A stretch of 64,000 nt of DNA from Melastoma dodecandrum (Eukaryota; Streptophyta; Magnoliopsida; Myrtales; Melastomataceae): the NCBI GenBank assembly GCA_029817715.1, contig JARUPY010000474.1:9486001-9550000 (forward strand), given 5' to 3'. Below are positions 1-9,640 of this stretch, piece by piece. Every line of letters starts with the position of its first letter. The stretch's first letter is position 1. The notes beneath the pieces are model-generated. The model was not told where the DNA came from. It did no database searches and worked only from the letters and a program-made list of their open reading frames with translations. The position numbers and the translations under genes are program-made.

Positions 1-3000
1 CAGCTTCTCTTGCACGTCGACCAAACGTTGGCGGGCATCCTGTGCAGCTTTAGAGGCCTGCCCTCGAGCTTCATTGATCGACTGAATCTTCGAGTCAGTC
101 GAGTCCAAGGTGAGCAGGTCGGCGTAGTAATCCCTCCAGCGGGTCCAGTACGTCGACCTGAAGCTCTTGCAGGCCCCCAATATTTCGTCAGTAACCCGAG
201 GGGATGTCTCGATCCTCTTTAACAGCTTCGGCATCCTCCTAAATTCGTTGACGCTTAAGGGGTTGATGAGCAGAAGTTGGCAAAGTTCTTCGATATCCTC
301 GTGAAGCTTCACCCACGGGTCTTTGGTCGACTTAGAAGTCGCCGCAGCAGGATCCTGAAGAATAAGAGGCAAAATGTTGTTAAACAATACCCTAAAAGAA
401 AAAGGTCAACGACCTCGTGCGATCGAGTACTTACCTCTGGAGGCGATCTGTCCCCAGAGCTCTCATCCGAAGAAGAAGGAGGAGTGGGAATCTTCTGTCG
501 GCCAGCAGGCACCTTCACCCTCTTCGGACGAGCCTATAAGGAAGGATACACGAACTCCAGTTAAAATCGCAATGATAATACTATGTTCTGTTTAAAACAA
601 GAACACATATCATCGCTGGTGTAGGAGTTTGGACTGGAGAGGAAGGAATAGCCTGGTTTTCCTCCTCACAAGTCGACCGGGTCGGTGGGTCGACCAGGAC
701 CGCGACATCCAGAACAGCCTGTTCTTCTTGAACCAAGGCCTCAGGGATGTGCTGTTCCTGAAACGGAATACGACGTAGAACCAAAAGTTCATATATAAAC
801 TAAAGTAAGGATACACCAGCTTAGAACTAAATTTACCTTGGCGACTGAAGCCTTTGAACTTTTGTTCAAGGCATGGGAGATGAGCTGTTGGTCATCCTCA
901 TCTGAAGCCTCTCCCTAGACAATATAGTACTGGTCAGATATGAAAACTCAAAACAAAACTGAAGTGATCAGAGTCTTACCTCTGCGACCGGTCTTTGTGG
1001 AGCATCGACTACAGCTGAAGACACAGGCACCGCAGCTGGTGCCCTGGTAGATGAGGTCGCCGCTGAAGCGGTTGGCGACCTGGATGGGGTCGCCGCTGCT
1101 GCAGTTGGCGACCTGGATGGGGTCGCCGCCGCTGCAGTTGGCGACCTGGATGGGGTCGCCGCCGCTGCAGTTGGCGATCTGGATGAGGTCACCGCTGCAG
1201 TAACTGGCGACCTATGAGAGGAAGTCGCCACCTTCACCAGTCTCTTCCTCTGAGACAAAGGCATCTCTTCAGGATCTTCTTCCTCGACCGCCTTGCGCTT
1301 TGGAGCGTTTTTAGATCGAGCCTTAGAAGGACCACCTGCGACTATTTTGCTGGGGCTCGCAACTTTAGCCTTCCCCTTGCTGGTCGACTTGAGTCTAGAA
1401 GGAGCAGGGGCAAGGGGGGCTTTAGGCGTGGGTTTTCCAAGGCCCCGAGGAAGCGTTGATCCTGAAAAGGAGAAAGCTTATAATTAAATATTAAGAAAGC
1501 AATACTTTTAGAGTAAAGCTAAGTCTTTACCTCTTGCTTTGATGTGCGCGTCATCTACGTAAAAATCAGGCTCCTTGGAAACCTCCAAGAAATGCATCAG
1601 GACCCGCAGCTCTTCATAGGTAGCCGACCACAGCACAGTGAAGAACTGCGTGGCGAAACAGGCAGAAGTATCATATGGGAATTCCATCTGGGAGAGCTGC
1701 GCCTTGCGGTTGAGCAAGTCGAGGGTCTTCGGGCCAATTGACTTGCACGCAATCCTCTTCGCCCTGTCCCCGCACAAGCCGCCGGCAGGGTCAGCAAGTG
1801 GAACTGCTACACCCTGGATAAACCCAAATTGCCTTGCACACAGCTGAGGGTTATAGACTTCAAAGGTCAGGTAGCCGTCGAAGATAACTGGCAGATCTCT
1901 GCGGGTCAATACCCCATTCCAGAAGCCACGAGCAGCTTGAAGATTGATTTCCTGAGCAAATGTCTTGCCGCCTGGAAAGGGTGCCCAGTTGCGTCGATCT
2001 ACCCTGCCGAAGTCGACTATATGCTTTAGGTGGCCAGTGATCGATGTCATAAGCCAATGATCCTTACGCTGGCAGCACTGATCTAAGATGGTCTCCCCAT
2101 AGTAGGACGATTCGAGGGGCGAAGAAGGGCCCTTGAACCCAGTCAATCCCGGCATCCACATGGCCGACCAGAGGTGAACTAACCAGAGCAACCCTCCTGC
2201 TGGGTGTTTTGGGAATGGCTTGATTTGAGACGTTGCTCTGTCCAGATCATGGTAAAGAAGACCCAAAACGAAGGGGCCCCAGGAGATTTCTTCATTAGTC
2301 TCCCTCAGAAAATTGGCCACCGCATAAGAAGTGTGGCTAACCTTCTTCCCAGGAAAGCAATAAACAAATTTGCTCAACCAGGTGCTGAGGAACTCGACCT
2401 CTTCCCGGGCGCCAAACCATTCAGTCGACAACTTCTCATCTGACCTCTTGCCTGCCGAGGCCATTTTCAGATGCCTGCTCACCACCTCCATGTACTGAGG
2501 GGCGCCCTTGGGATTAATATCATCTGCCTGAAAGTATTGTCGAACAGGGAGGCCATTGATTTTGCACCTGGTCAAAATCTTCACATCTGCCAATGTAACA
2601 GACATAGGACCTTCCGGAAAATAGAAGCAGTTGACAGCAGAGTTCCAGAAAGGCAGCATGGCCGAACAAACCCTAGGATCACAGTTCTTGTCTGCCACGG
2701 ACATTCTAAAGAATCTCAAAATCTTCTGAGTCCTAAACCTCTCTGTAAAATGCTCCTCCCACATCTCAAGCCAGTCTCCCATCTCAGACTTAGATGCAGA
2801 GGGAAAACACAGGAAGGATCCCTGACCTTCCCAGTTGAGGGGACCGATGAAGTCGGGATGGCAAATCGGGATGGGCTTCTCAGTGACGAGATAGTTGAGC
2901 GGCACCGTCCCCGGGAAAAGATGCTCTGGCAAGATAGGTCCGAGAGTGACGCCCGATCCCTGATCCTCCGCGACCGGAACGGGTCCGGTTGGCCCCGCAC

Positions 3001-3037
3001 GCAAATTATGGAACTCAAAAGACTTGAAAGTTGACAT
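1..3037 (-). CDS. Antisense plant mobile domain (PMD, aminotransferase-like) gene, six exons, runs off left edge
   Basis: Reading the minus strand, six exons keep one open frame: 3037-1531, 1461-980, 914-837, 757-605, 533-435 and 354-<1, about 891 codons, with GT-AG borders and matching phases; the exon 4 donor is the weakest. Exon 1 (about 500 residues) looks like the plant mobile domain: LGPILPEHLFPG, then ICHPDFIGPLNWEG, DPRVCSAMLPFWN, FPEGPMSVTLADV and AGGLLWLVHLW. Exon 2 is basic and Ser/Pro-rich with an 11-residue repeat; exon 6 looks coiled-coil. Known members such as Arabidopsis MAIN and MAIL1 are nuclear proteins needed for transposon silencing and genome stability; the function of this copy is inferred only. 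The ATG is about 190 bp from an LTR start, and the gene lies antisense to that LTR, the same layout as the copy at 52607-55678. The C-terminus lies outside the window. Confidence 0.8.
1055..1205 (-). repeat. 33-bp coding tandem repeat in PMD exon 2
   Basis: About four to five copies of a 33-bp unit encode the 11-residue repeat SRSPTAAAATP or close variants on the minus strand. The unit length is a multiple of three, so copy number can change without breaking the frame. The outer copies are more diverged. Confidence 0.85.
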
Positions 3038-3173
3038 CTTTTTGAGGATCGGAGGAGTTTTTGGTGAGGGAAGACGAAGGGTTTTCTGGGAAGCGAGGGT
3101 TTCTGTTTTCTTGGAGAAGATGGAGAAATGTTGAACAAGGAAGAAAAGTGCGGGAAAAGGATGATGACTCTCC

Positions 3174-3181
3174 TTTATATA
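3174..3181 (-). promoter_or_regulatory. TATA box of the antisense PMD gene
   Basis: TATATAAA on the minus strand lies about 137 bp upstream of the PMD ATG and about 45 bp outside the neighbouring LTR. It suggests that the antisense gene has its own promoter rather than using the LTR. Confidence 0.55.
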
Positions 3182-3341
3182 GGGTATGATTTCTGCTGAG
3201 TCGGCATAGCCAACCCAGCATAAAAGGGGGGCTTATGTTGACATGACAAATAATTTTGGGCCTGGGCTTAGAGCAGAAACCCAGTAAGCACTCAAGTCAC
3301 ACTCCGAGTCGGCCCAAGATGCAACCGTCTAGTCCGACCCA

Positions 3342-3470
3342 TGACGAAGTCGACTAGGTCGACTTGTGACGAAGTCGACTAGGTCGACTTGTGACGAAGT
3401 CGACTAGGTCGACTTGTGACGAAGTCGACTAGGTCGACTCATGAACGGGGTCGACTAGGTCGACTCACAA
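3342..3470 (+). repeat. 25-bp tandem array in LTR A
   Basis: About five copies of a 25-bp unit (GACGAAGTCGACTAGGTCGA plus CTTGT), each holding a near-palindrome GTCGACTAGGTCGAC. The last copies are diverged. The position upstream of the TATA box would be U3 of the LTR. Confidence 0.9.
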
Positions 3471-3904
3471 CGAAGGAGTATGGTGATCAAAGTCAACCAA
3501 GATGACTCAACAGTAGCTAGGCCTACTAGTAGGGTCAAGTCGATGGAATTCTAGATAAATTGACCAAGTCGATTGTAGTCCGTACAGATCAGTCAAGTCG
3601 CAAGGTTGAAATAAATTTATTCATTTTCAATCACGTTTGTTAAAAATCGTAACTGATCTTAAATATCCAGGAACGTGATCCCATATATCAAGGGGGTTGT
3701 TAAGACACTCCCACGATATTAGGGATCACGATCTATAACACGATCTGCAAAACGATCTATCTGTTACGTGTTAATCACGTACAAGTCCTCTATAAATAGC
3801 AGAGGAATTTTTTAAAAAAAGGACACGACCATACACAGCCAAAGCTCTGAAGTTTGTTCGTCAACCTTAGGAATTAGATACCCTGACCCGGTTTACAGGT
3901 CAAC

Positions 3905-4060
3905 TATCCTTCCACCGACAGAGTGAGCTCGTAGGGCCTTTGCCGTCAACCCCCTGCCAGCGACACCACCGACGGAGTGAGCTCGTAGGGCCTTCGTCAC
4001 AGCTTCCCGCCAGCGACCACCACCGACGGAGCAAGCTTCCAAGGCCTTCGTCGCAAGTTC
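3905..4060 (+). repeat. About 55-60-bp repeat in LTR R/U5 (three units)
   Basis: Three diverged units contain GAGCTCGTAGGGCCTT and CACCGACGGAG. Read on the other strand they give an apparent 71-codon ORF with LRAHSVGG repeats, duplicated at 5238-5453; I treat that ORF as a by-product of the repeat. A related GGCCCTACGAGCT motif recurs in the LTRs at 51.9-52.0 kb and 63.6 kb. Confidence 0.8.
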
Positions 4061-4166
4061 TCCGCTGTCACAGGATTCCACATCGTTGACACCGTTTACC
4101 CTTTTCATTTTTGATGGCTGTAAGCCCTTGTTCTTAATTCGTTAGATTGTAAGACTTGCATTTTAT

Positions 4167-5025
4167 AACCCCTAGGTAAAGGGAAATCCCTGTCAATGTA
4201 CGCAGGATAAGGAGGCCTGTATAAACAGGTGTCATCTCGCCGAGCTATTCCGGGGACGACTTGCTCTATAACCTGAGTTATGGCCTCTCTTAAGTCTGGG
4301 GGTACACCGCCTATCGGCCCCTGCCCTGCGAGTCGAGTTGGCCTTGACGGGCTATACGGAGGCCTTTCTCCCATTGCCTGGCTCGTTGGATCCCTTACAT
4401 AAAATGAAGGCTCCTCACGATGATTACCACTCCGGGGTCCAGGCTCATAGGGACCTCCAACTGCGTCGACCATTGGCTCTTTTCCAGAGCGACGAACCGG
4501 AATAAAATCCTCCCCCCGATCTATTTCCTCTTGGAAGTCCTCTGCCTCATCCCAATACGTATTCGCTGGTTGAGTACGTGAAGAAGAGGGTCGACCAGGG
4601 GAAACCAGATTCCCGGGTTCAAAGAGAGCATTCGTCCTTATCTCAGATTGCTCAAAAGTCACGTTACGTGGCCTTTGAGTAGTCCGACGAGCGTCTGCCA
4701 TGAACGTAGATTCCCTAATAGGGGCCTCTCTCATACGAGGTCTCACTCTTTCCTCGTCTCTCGGGCCAGAAAGACGCCCTATTAGAGTTTGGACATCGAT
4801 TAGGATGCCCTTCATATCAGTCAACTCCTGACGCACATTTCCCAATTCTTTGTGGAACTCCAGTCTCGAAATAAATTCGGACGGGGCATGTGAATCAAAA
4901 GCGGACTGGTTTGTAACTGTCTGGCCTCCTGGGGCCGGCGCTTCCAAGTTCATTTCCAGAGGAAGTTCCTGGTTTTCCCCATCTAAGGGATTCTGAGACT
5001 CACGGCTTCGAGTATTTCTCGGCAT
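4167..5025 (-). CDS. Tat-type Gypsy gag, N-terminal part, truncated by fusion to inverted LTR
   Basis: An open frame of about 287 gag residues starts with MPRNTRSRE, has a Pro-rich middle and ends with PAYIDRDFPLPRGYK. The last motif matches gag at 62185-62376 (YVDRDFPLPRGYR) and 49272-49553 (FVDRDYPYPRGYK), where the frame goes on into DFTHF or DFTRF. Here the frame enters inverted LTR sequence right after that motif and reads 19 foreign residues to a stop. Gag normally builds the virus-like particle; this one lacks everything after its first third. The ATG lies 31 bp downstream of the primer binding site. Confidence 0.85.
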
Positions 5026-5055
5026 TTGAGACTAAGATCCTTTTTTCTCAACGTT

Positions 5056-5073
5056 CTCCCACTGTGGTCGCCA
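5056..5073 (-). other. Primer binding site of Gypsy element 1
   Basis: Minus strand TGGCGACCACAGTGGGAG begins six bases after the LTR end. The same 18-mer, with one or two changes, occurs at 48452-48469, 51177-51194 and 63243-63260, always beside an LTR end. I have not identified the matching tRNA. Confidence 0.7.
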
Positions 5074-5079
5074 AAAACG

Positions 5080-6123
5080 TGTTCGCCTATAGAACGGATC
5101 ACGTCGGAAATATTTGGCAAAGGACTCACAGGAATTGAGTTTGTGGTCGCCAGTAAGAAGATGCACAATTTATTTGAAAATAAAATGCAAGTCTTACAAT
5201 CTAACGAATTAAGAACAAGGGCTTACAGCCATCAAAAATGAAAAGGGTAAACGGTGTCAACGATGTGGAATCCTGTGACAGCGGAGAACTTGCGACGAAG
5301 GCCTTGGAAGCTTGCTCCGTCGGTGGTGGTCGCTGGCGGGAAGCTGTGACGAAGGCCCTACGAGCTCACTCCGTCGGTGGTGTCGCTGGCAGGGGGTTGA
5401 CGGCAAAGGCCCTACGAGCTCACTCTGTCGGTGGAAGGATAGTTGACCTGTAAACCGGGTCAGGGTATCTAATTCCTAAGGTTGACGAACAAACTTCAGA
5501 GCTTTGGCTGTGTATGGTCGTGTCCTTTTTTTAAAAAATTCCTCTGCTATTTATAGAGGACTTGTACGTGATTAACACGTAACAGATAGATCGTTTTGCA
5601 GATCGTGTTATAGATCGTGATCCCTAATATCGTGGGAGTGTCTTAACAACCCCCTTGATATATGGGATCACGTTCCTGGATATTTAAGATCAGTTACGAT
5701 CTTTAACAAACGTGATTGAAAATGAATAAATTTATTTCAACCTTATCGACTTGACTGATCTGTACGGACTACAATCGACTTGGTCAATTTATCTAGAATT
5801 CCATCGACTTGACCCTACTAGTAGGCCTAGCTACTGTTGAGTCATCTTGGTTGACTTTGATCACCATACTCCTTCGTTGTGAGTCAACCTAGTCGACCCC
5901 GTTCATGAGTCGACTTAGTCGACTTCGTCACAAGTCGACCTAGTCGACTTCGTCACAAGTCGACCTAGTCGACTTCGTCACAAGTCGACCTAGTCGACTT
6001 CGTCATGGGTAGGCCTAGACGGTTGCATCTTGGGCCGACTCGGAGTGTGACTTGAGTGCGTACTGGGTTTCTGCTCTAAGCCCAGGCCCAAAATTATTTG
6101 CCATGTCAACAAGCCCTCTGGCA
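5080..6123 (-). repeat. Gypsy LTR copy B (minus orientation, complete)
   Basis: The LTR is bounded by TG at 5080 and CA near 6123 as read on the plus strand, about 1.04 kb. It serves as the 5' LTR of the minus-strand gag. TATTTATA at 5548-5555 is the TATA box read on the minus strand. It carries the 25-bp array (5880-6006) and the GC-rich repeat (5265-5440) in inverted order relative to copy A. Confidence 0.85.
5880..6006 (-). repeat. 25-bp tandem array in LTR B
   Basis: The inverted counterpart of the array at 3342-3470, with about the same copy number and only scattered base differences. Retained copy number suggests that the two LTRs separated recently. Confidence 0.85.
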
Positions 6124-6889
6124 GGTATCGTGGAGGAATTGCAATTGTCCTTGGATTGCTGATGTGGGATTCCTACGGTGATGGCTGAAATGTTCCCAAT
6201 CCCAAAATGAAATCCTCTACAAATATTCATGATGGCTGCGGAATGTTCTCGCATGGAAGCCATGGAAATTATTTTTATTTGTTCAACTATTATTCTCCCG
6301 TGTTGTATTAAACAAAAATAATGGGAACATTCCTGTGGTTCGCTACGTAACCGCGATAGGGTCGGCGAGAGGTTAAGGGATACGACTCCCCCTCTTCTAC
6401 TAATTAAAAAAATGTTTCTTGACGTGTAACCTTCTGCCAAATTTGGTACAAGAGCTCCCCTTTCCCCATGATGAACGTGTCCGTGGCGATTTCCCCCACG
6501 TTTGCTAAAAAAAAAAAAAAAACATAATTCTGCATGTGGGTTGATTTGTTTGTTTTAGTGATGCTTTTATTTAAAAATGATTTTTTTTAGGTTTTAAATA
6601 TGTTCGTAACCTAAAATAAAATACAAATTAGTCTTATTATGTAACTAATTTTATTTTAAAATAAATAACCTAACCATGTTTAGGAAAATTAATTATTGAT
6701 TACCTAATCATGTTCAAAGACAATAAGAAGTAATCAATATATCGTTAATAATGTTCAACAATTTTTATGAAAATTAAAGTTAATCTTATCATAATCGCAT
6801 GTGATTAAAACTTGTTTAACGGTGAGTGGATCAGTTTAATCGTCAATTTGGGAGATCTACAATATATCCGCTGCATATATACGGACGAC
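6124..6889. other. Unannotated AT-rich spacer
   Basis: No gene is recognisable. The stretch contains a 15-base A run near 6508-6522 and AT-rich DNA with many TAATTAAT-like words. A 141-codon minus-strand ORF at 6015-6440 overlaps the LTR end and has no family features. Confidence 0.5.
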
Positions 6890-7410
6890 GTTCAACAATA
6901 TAGCGATACACTATGTCCTCATTGATAATGGGGCCAATGTCAATGTGCTTCCCCTAAAAGCATATAACCGTATGGGGGACGATGTAACCAAGTTGGAACA
7001 GACTGACGTGAGTGTCTGTGGCTTCAACGGGACCACTCGTGCTTGGGGGTAGTGTCCGTTTGACTTCGCGTTGGTACTCACGAGAAGAAAGCAACCTTCT
7101 TCGTCATTGACATAAAGTTGTTCTTTAGCTCCCTTTTGAGGAGAGACTGGCTACACAAAGCCGGTGCCATCCTCTCCACTCTTCATCAAGAACTCTTGTT
7201 GTAGGGAAAATATGGCTTAGAAGTCATTACTGGTGAAGTAATTAAAAATGCTAACCTGTTATATGTATGTGCAGGGGAGTAAAGCAAGTCAAAGACATAA
7301 CCTTAAGCAGAGGTATACGCTCGGAGATCCAAATGTCGGCCCCTTAGGCGAAACATGATATAAATTCTTGGTATCGTACGACGGACCCCTGGTGATTATT
7401 CCAATTGGGT
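6890..7410 (+). pseudogene. Gypsy (Tat-type) protease relic
   Basis: Conceptual translation in broken frames gives LIDNGANVNVLPLKAY, then TDVSVCGFNGTT, RRDWLHKAGAILSTLHQELLL and LKQRYTLGDPNVGPLG. The same order is seen in the protease at 59168-59848 (LIDKGATINVLPLSKF, TDMSVNGFNG, GRDWLHKAAAIPSTLHRELML, LEQRYKLGDPTIGPLG). The catalytic DTG is DNG here. Stops and frameshifts are frequent and no flanking LTR is visible, so this is an old dead fragment. Confidence 0.8.
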
Positions 7411-9084
7411 GGAACTACAAACGAAGTAGACTAAGATTTGACCCCGCTCAAAAAAGATGCACGCGAAGCTCGTCGAGAAGACGACCGCGTCGGCCGGCGG
7501 ACAAAACGAATTTAGAGACTGAATGAAAGAACTAAGTCATTATTAACCTCTATCTCGATTGTCTTGATATCAGCTACCTTCTTCTTCTTGCTTTGCGAGT
7601 GTATACCCTTCCCCTTCGATAGTTGAGACGTTGTGGTAGGAGTAGGTGTAGAAATACGCTCGGAAGACATAGCAGGAGTTGGAGTGTTCCCCTCTAGAAT
7701 AGGGAGCGACAAAGGAGTTGCAATAGTTGGAGTAGACAATATAGTTTTTTTTAATGGTTGCAGATTTTATTACCATACATATAAATTATTAAAATGAATG
7801 TTTACGGGAATAACATGGTCAATCGAGATATTTTGCTATAAAGCATGTTCGGGGCCTTTTAATTCCTGTTGGTGGAACTCTCATGAGCTCAATTTTTTTT
7901 GTTGAACTTTATTTTTGTAAACCAAGTTTTCGTCTTTTTTTTTATGTTTGTTTTAGGTTAAACTTTTTTTATTTATTGGACAATTCAGTTCAGAGTTGTC
8001 AGTCAAAATTTATTTATTTTAGAACGGGCAATCCTATTATCCCTAGATTGCCTGATTTGCAATCCTAAACTAACAGGATTGCCTCCAGAGGGGTTACGTA
8101 CAAAAGATACCCTTGTATTATTACTGGCGATCCTGTTTTTGTAGGATTGCCGCATTGAACTAATTTCAAATACCCGCCGTCCTCACACGGTCTCATCACA
8201 AATCCCCGTCCTCGTCCTCAGTTGCCCGACAAGCCCTCCTCCTCCTTCGTTGCTTTGCCCGACAACCCGTCCTCCTTCTCATCCGTTCGTATCATCCGAC
8301 AACTCGTCCTCCTCCTCCCTTGGGTTATCCGATAAGCCGTCCTCCTCCTATCTTGGGCTGCCCAACAAGCCATCCTCCTCGTTGCGTCGCTCGACAAGCC
8401 ATCCTCCTCCTCATTGCGTCGCCCGACAAGCCCTCTTCCTCCTCCTCGTTGCTCACCTGACAAGCCGATCTCTTCCATTGTGTCGCCCTTGCCGCCATCT
8501 ACCGTAGCCTCGACCAGCCACCCTTTCTCGTTGCCTCGACCAGTCGTCCCTTCCCCCATTGCCTTGACCGAACCCATTTCGTTTCCTGGACCCGCAGCCT
8601 CCCTCTGTTGCCTCAACAACCGCCCGCCCACGTGAGTTACCACGACAAATCGCCTGCAAGGCATGTTGTGTTGACTGGAGCCTGGCGGGTTTTGTCGAAG
8701 CAGCTGCGATTTGGATAGCAAAAGGTGGTGTTTGGAATTATGGGGGGGGGGGGGGGGAAGATAAGATGGGGGAGAAGGCAGAAGTTCTAGAGGCAGTGTT
8801 GAAGGAGGCGGTGGATTTAGTGACAGATCTATTTATTATTCGGGACAGGCCAATTATAAGCAGCAGATATCCAGGTTGAAGGCCTCTGATGATCGGCAAT
8901 GCCCGCGGCAGTGGTCGCACTCGGTTTCCCCGTAGAGATCGAGGTTCTTGGGGTCTGTGACAAGGAGAGGGGGTGGTGGGTTCGATTGGAGGAGGTACAA
9001 CAAATGGGGTCAGCTTCATTCTCGCACACGTCCTCGCCTTTGCAGCGGGAAGGCAGGCGTGACGATGGTGAGGACAGCGGGATG
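7411..9084. other. Low-complexity spacer with CT-rich degenerate repeats and a G run
   Basis: 7512-7776 has a short Thr/Pro-rich minus-strand ORF without family features. 8010-8150 repeats the word GGATTGCC in both orientations. 8215-8640 is CT-rich with degenerate repeats of CCGACAAGCCNTCCTCCTCC, which creates long but meaningless ORFs on both strands. A run of about 17 G lies near 8741-8757. No gene is supported. Confidence 0.55.
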
Positions 9085-9640
9085 GGTTCTACTGGGGTTA
9101 AGTTCATAGATAGACAATACTTACATATTTTGCAGAGCATGGGGCAGAGCGTGCACATATTTGATCTTGATGGCAGAATTATATACTTGTGAGTACTCAT
9201 CTTTTGGACCATCATTCTTGATTAGTTATTGCAGTAGAGGAATTAATTGTTTTTCTGCAATTTAATGTGTTGTGCACGGTTCACAATCAATGTTCTGTAT
9301 TTGGTGATACTCATCATTCGGATCTTGGTCTTTCTGCGATCAGAGGGAAGATGCAGCTTCGAGTGGTGCTAGCACTCCAAGAGGCGATCTGCCTCCTCAT
9401 TCCTTCAGCACAAGCCACCAAAGTGAGGACAAATCCCCCAGAAAGATCTCAAGGGACTCCATTGATGACAATGGAAACCGCCCATTCATAAGCTAATTAC
9501 CTCAAAGGCGGAGACATGGATGGGTAAGAAAGGTCTATCATGGCCCTGGAGGGGAAATGAACGGGATGAGCCAGAGAGCAAAAACATGCGTTCGGGATCA
9601 TGTTTCGATTTCTGGGTTTGTTTTAGGAGATCAAGTTCTT
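9085..9640 (+). pseudogene. Fragment of a PAS-domain Raf-like MAPKKK gene
   Basis: 9093-9189 reads FIDRQYLHILQSMGQSVHIF then DLDGRIIY and is followed by a GTGAGT donor. This is the start of the PAS domain in plant PAS-Raf kinases. A second block at about 9343-9620, in two shifted frames, reads EDAASSGASTPRGDLPPHSF and SKAETWMGKKGLSWPWRGNE, which fits the linker after the PAS domain in the same family. The PAS core and the whole kinase domain are absent, and there is a frameshift near 9490. An intron-like gap of about 150 bp lies between the blocks, so this is a genomic fragment rather than a cDNA copy. The family assignment rests on memory of conserved motifs. Confidence 0.65.

Larger units (their letters stand above)
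3224..4166 (+). repeat. Gypsy LTR copy A (plus orientation, 3' end missing)
   Basis: This stretch is a near-identical inverted copy of 5167-6123. It carries the same 25-bp tandem array, the same TATA box (TATAAATA at 3791-3798) and the same three-unit repeat at about 3905-4060. Compared with copy B it lacks the last 85-90 bp of the LTR and the primer binding site. It stops at 4166 in a short ATAAAA-like microhomology and passes directly into gag on the other strand. The left end is slightly degenerate and lacks a clear TG, so that border is approximate. Confidence 0.85.

Noticed and set aside
3342..3470. Regular 25-bp repeats that could suggest a CRISPR-like array
   Set aside because: Units are contiguous without unique spacers, and they sit in an LTR of a plant genome.
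3893..5453. Two identical 71-codon ORFs (LRAHSVGG repeats) on opposite strands
   Set aside because: They lie in the inverted LTR copies and come from the GC-rich LTR repeat; identity reflects the inverted duplication, not a conserved protein.
3224..6123. Clean autointegration as the cause of the inverted LTRs
   Set aside because: Autointegration should leave the LTR terminus intact at the new junction, but the left LTR lacks its last 85-90 bp and its primer-site side.
8218..8721. 167-codon minus-strand ORF and overlapping plus-strand ORFs
   Set aside because: Low-complexity CT/GA repeat gives open frames on both strands; composition is repeat-driven and no domain is visible.
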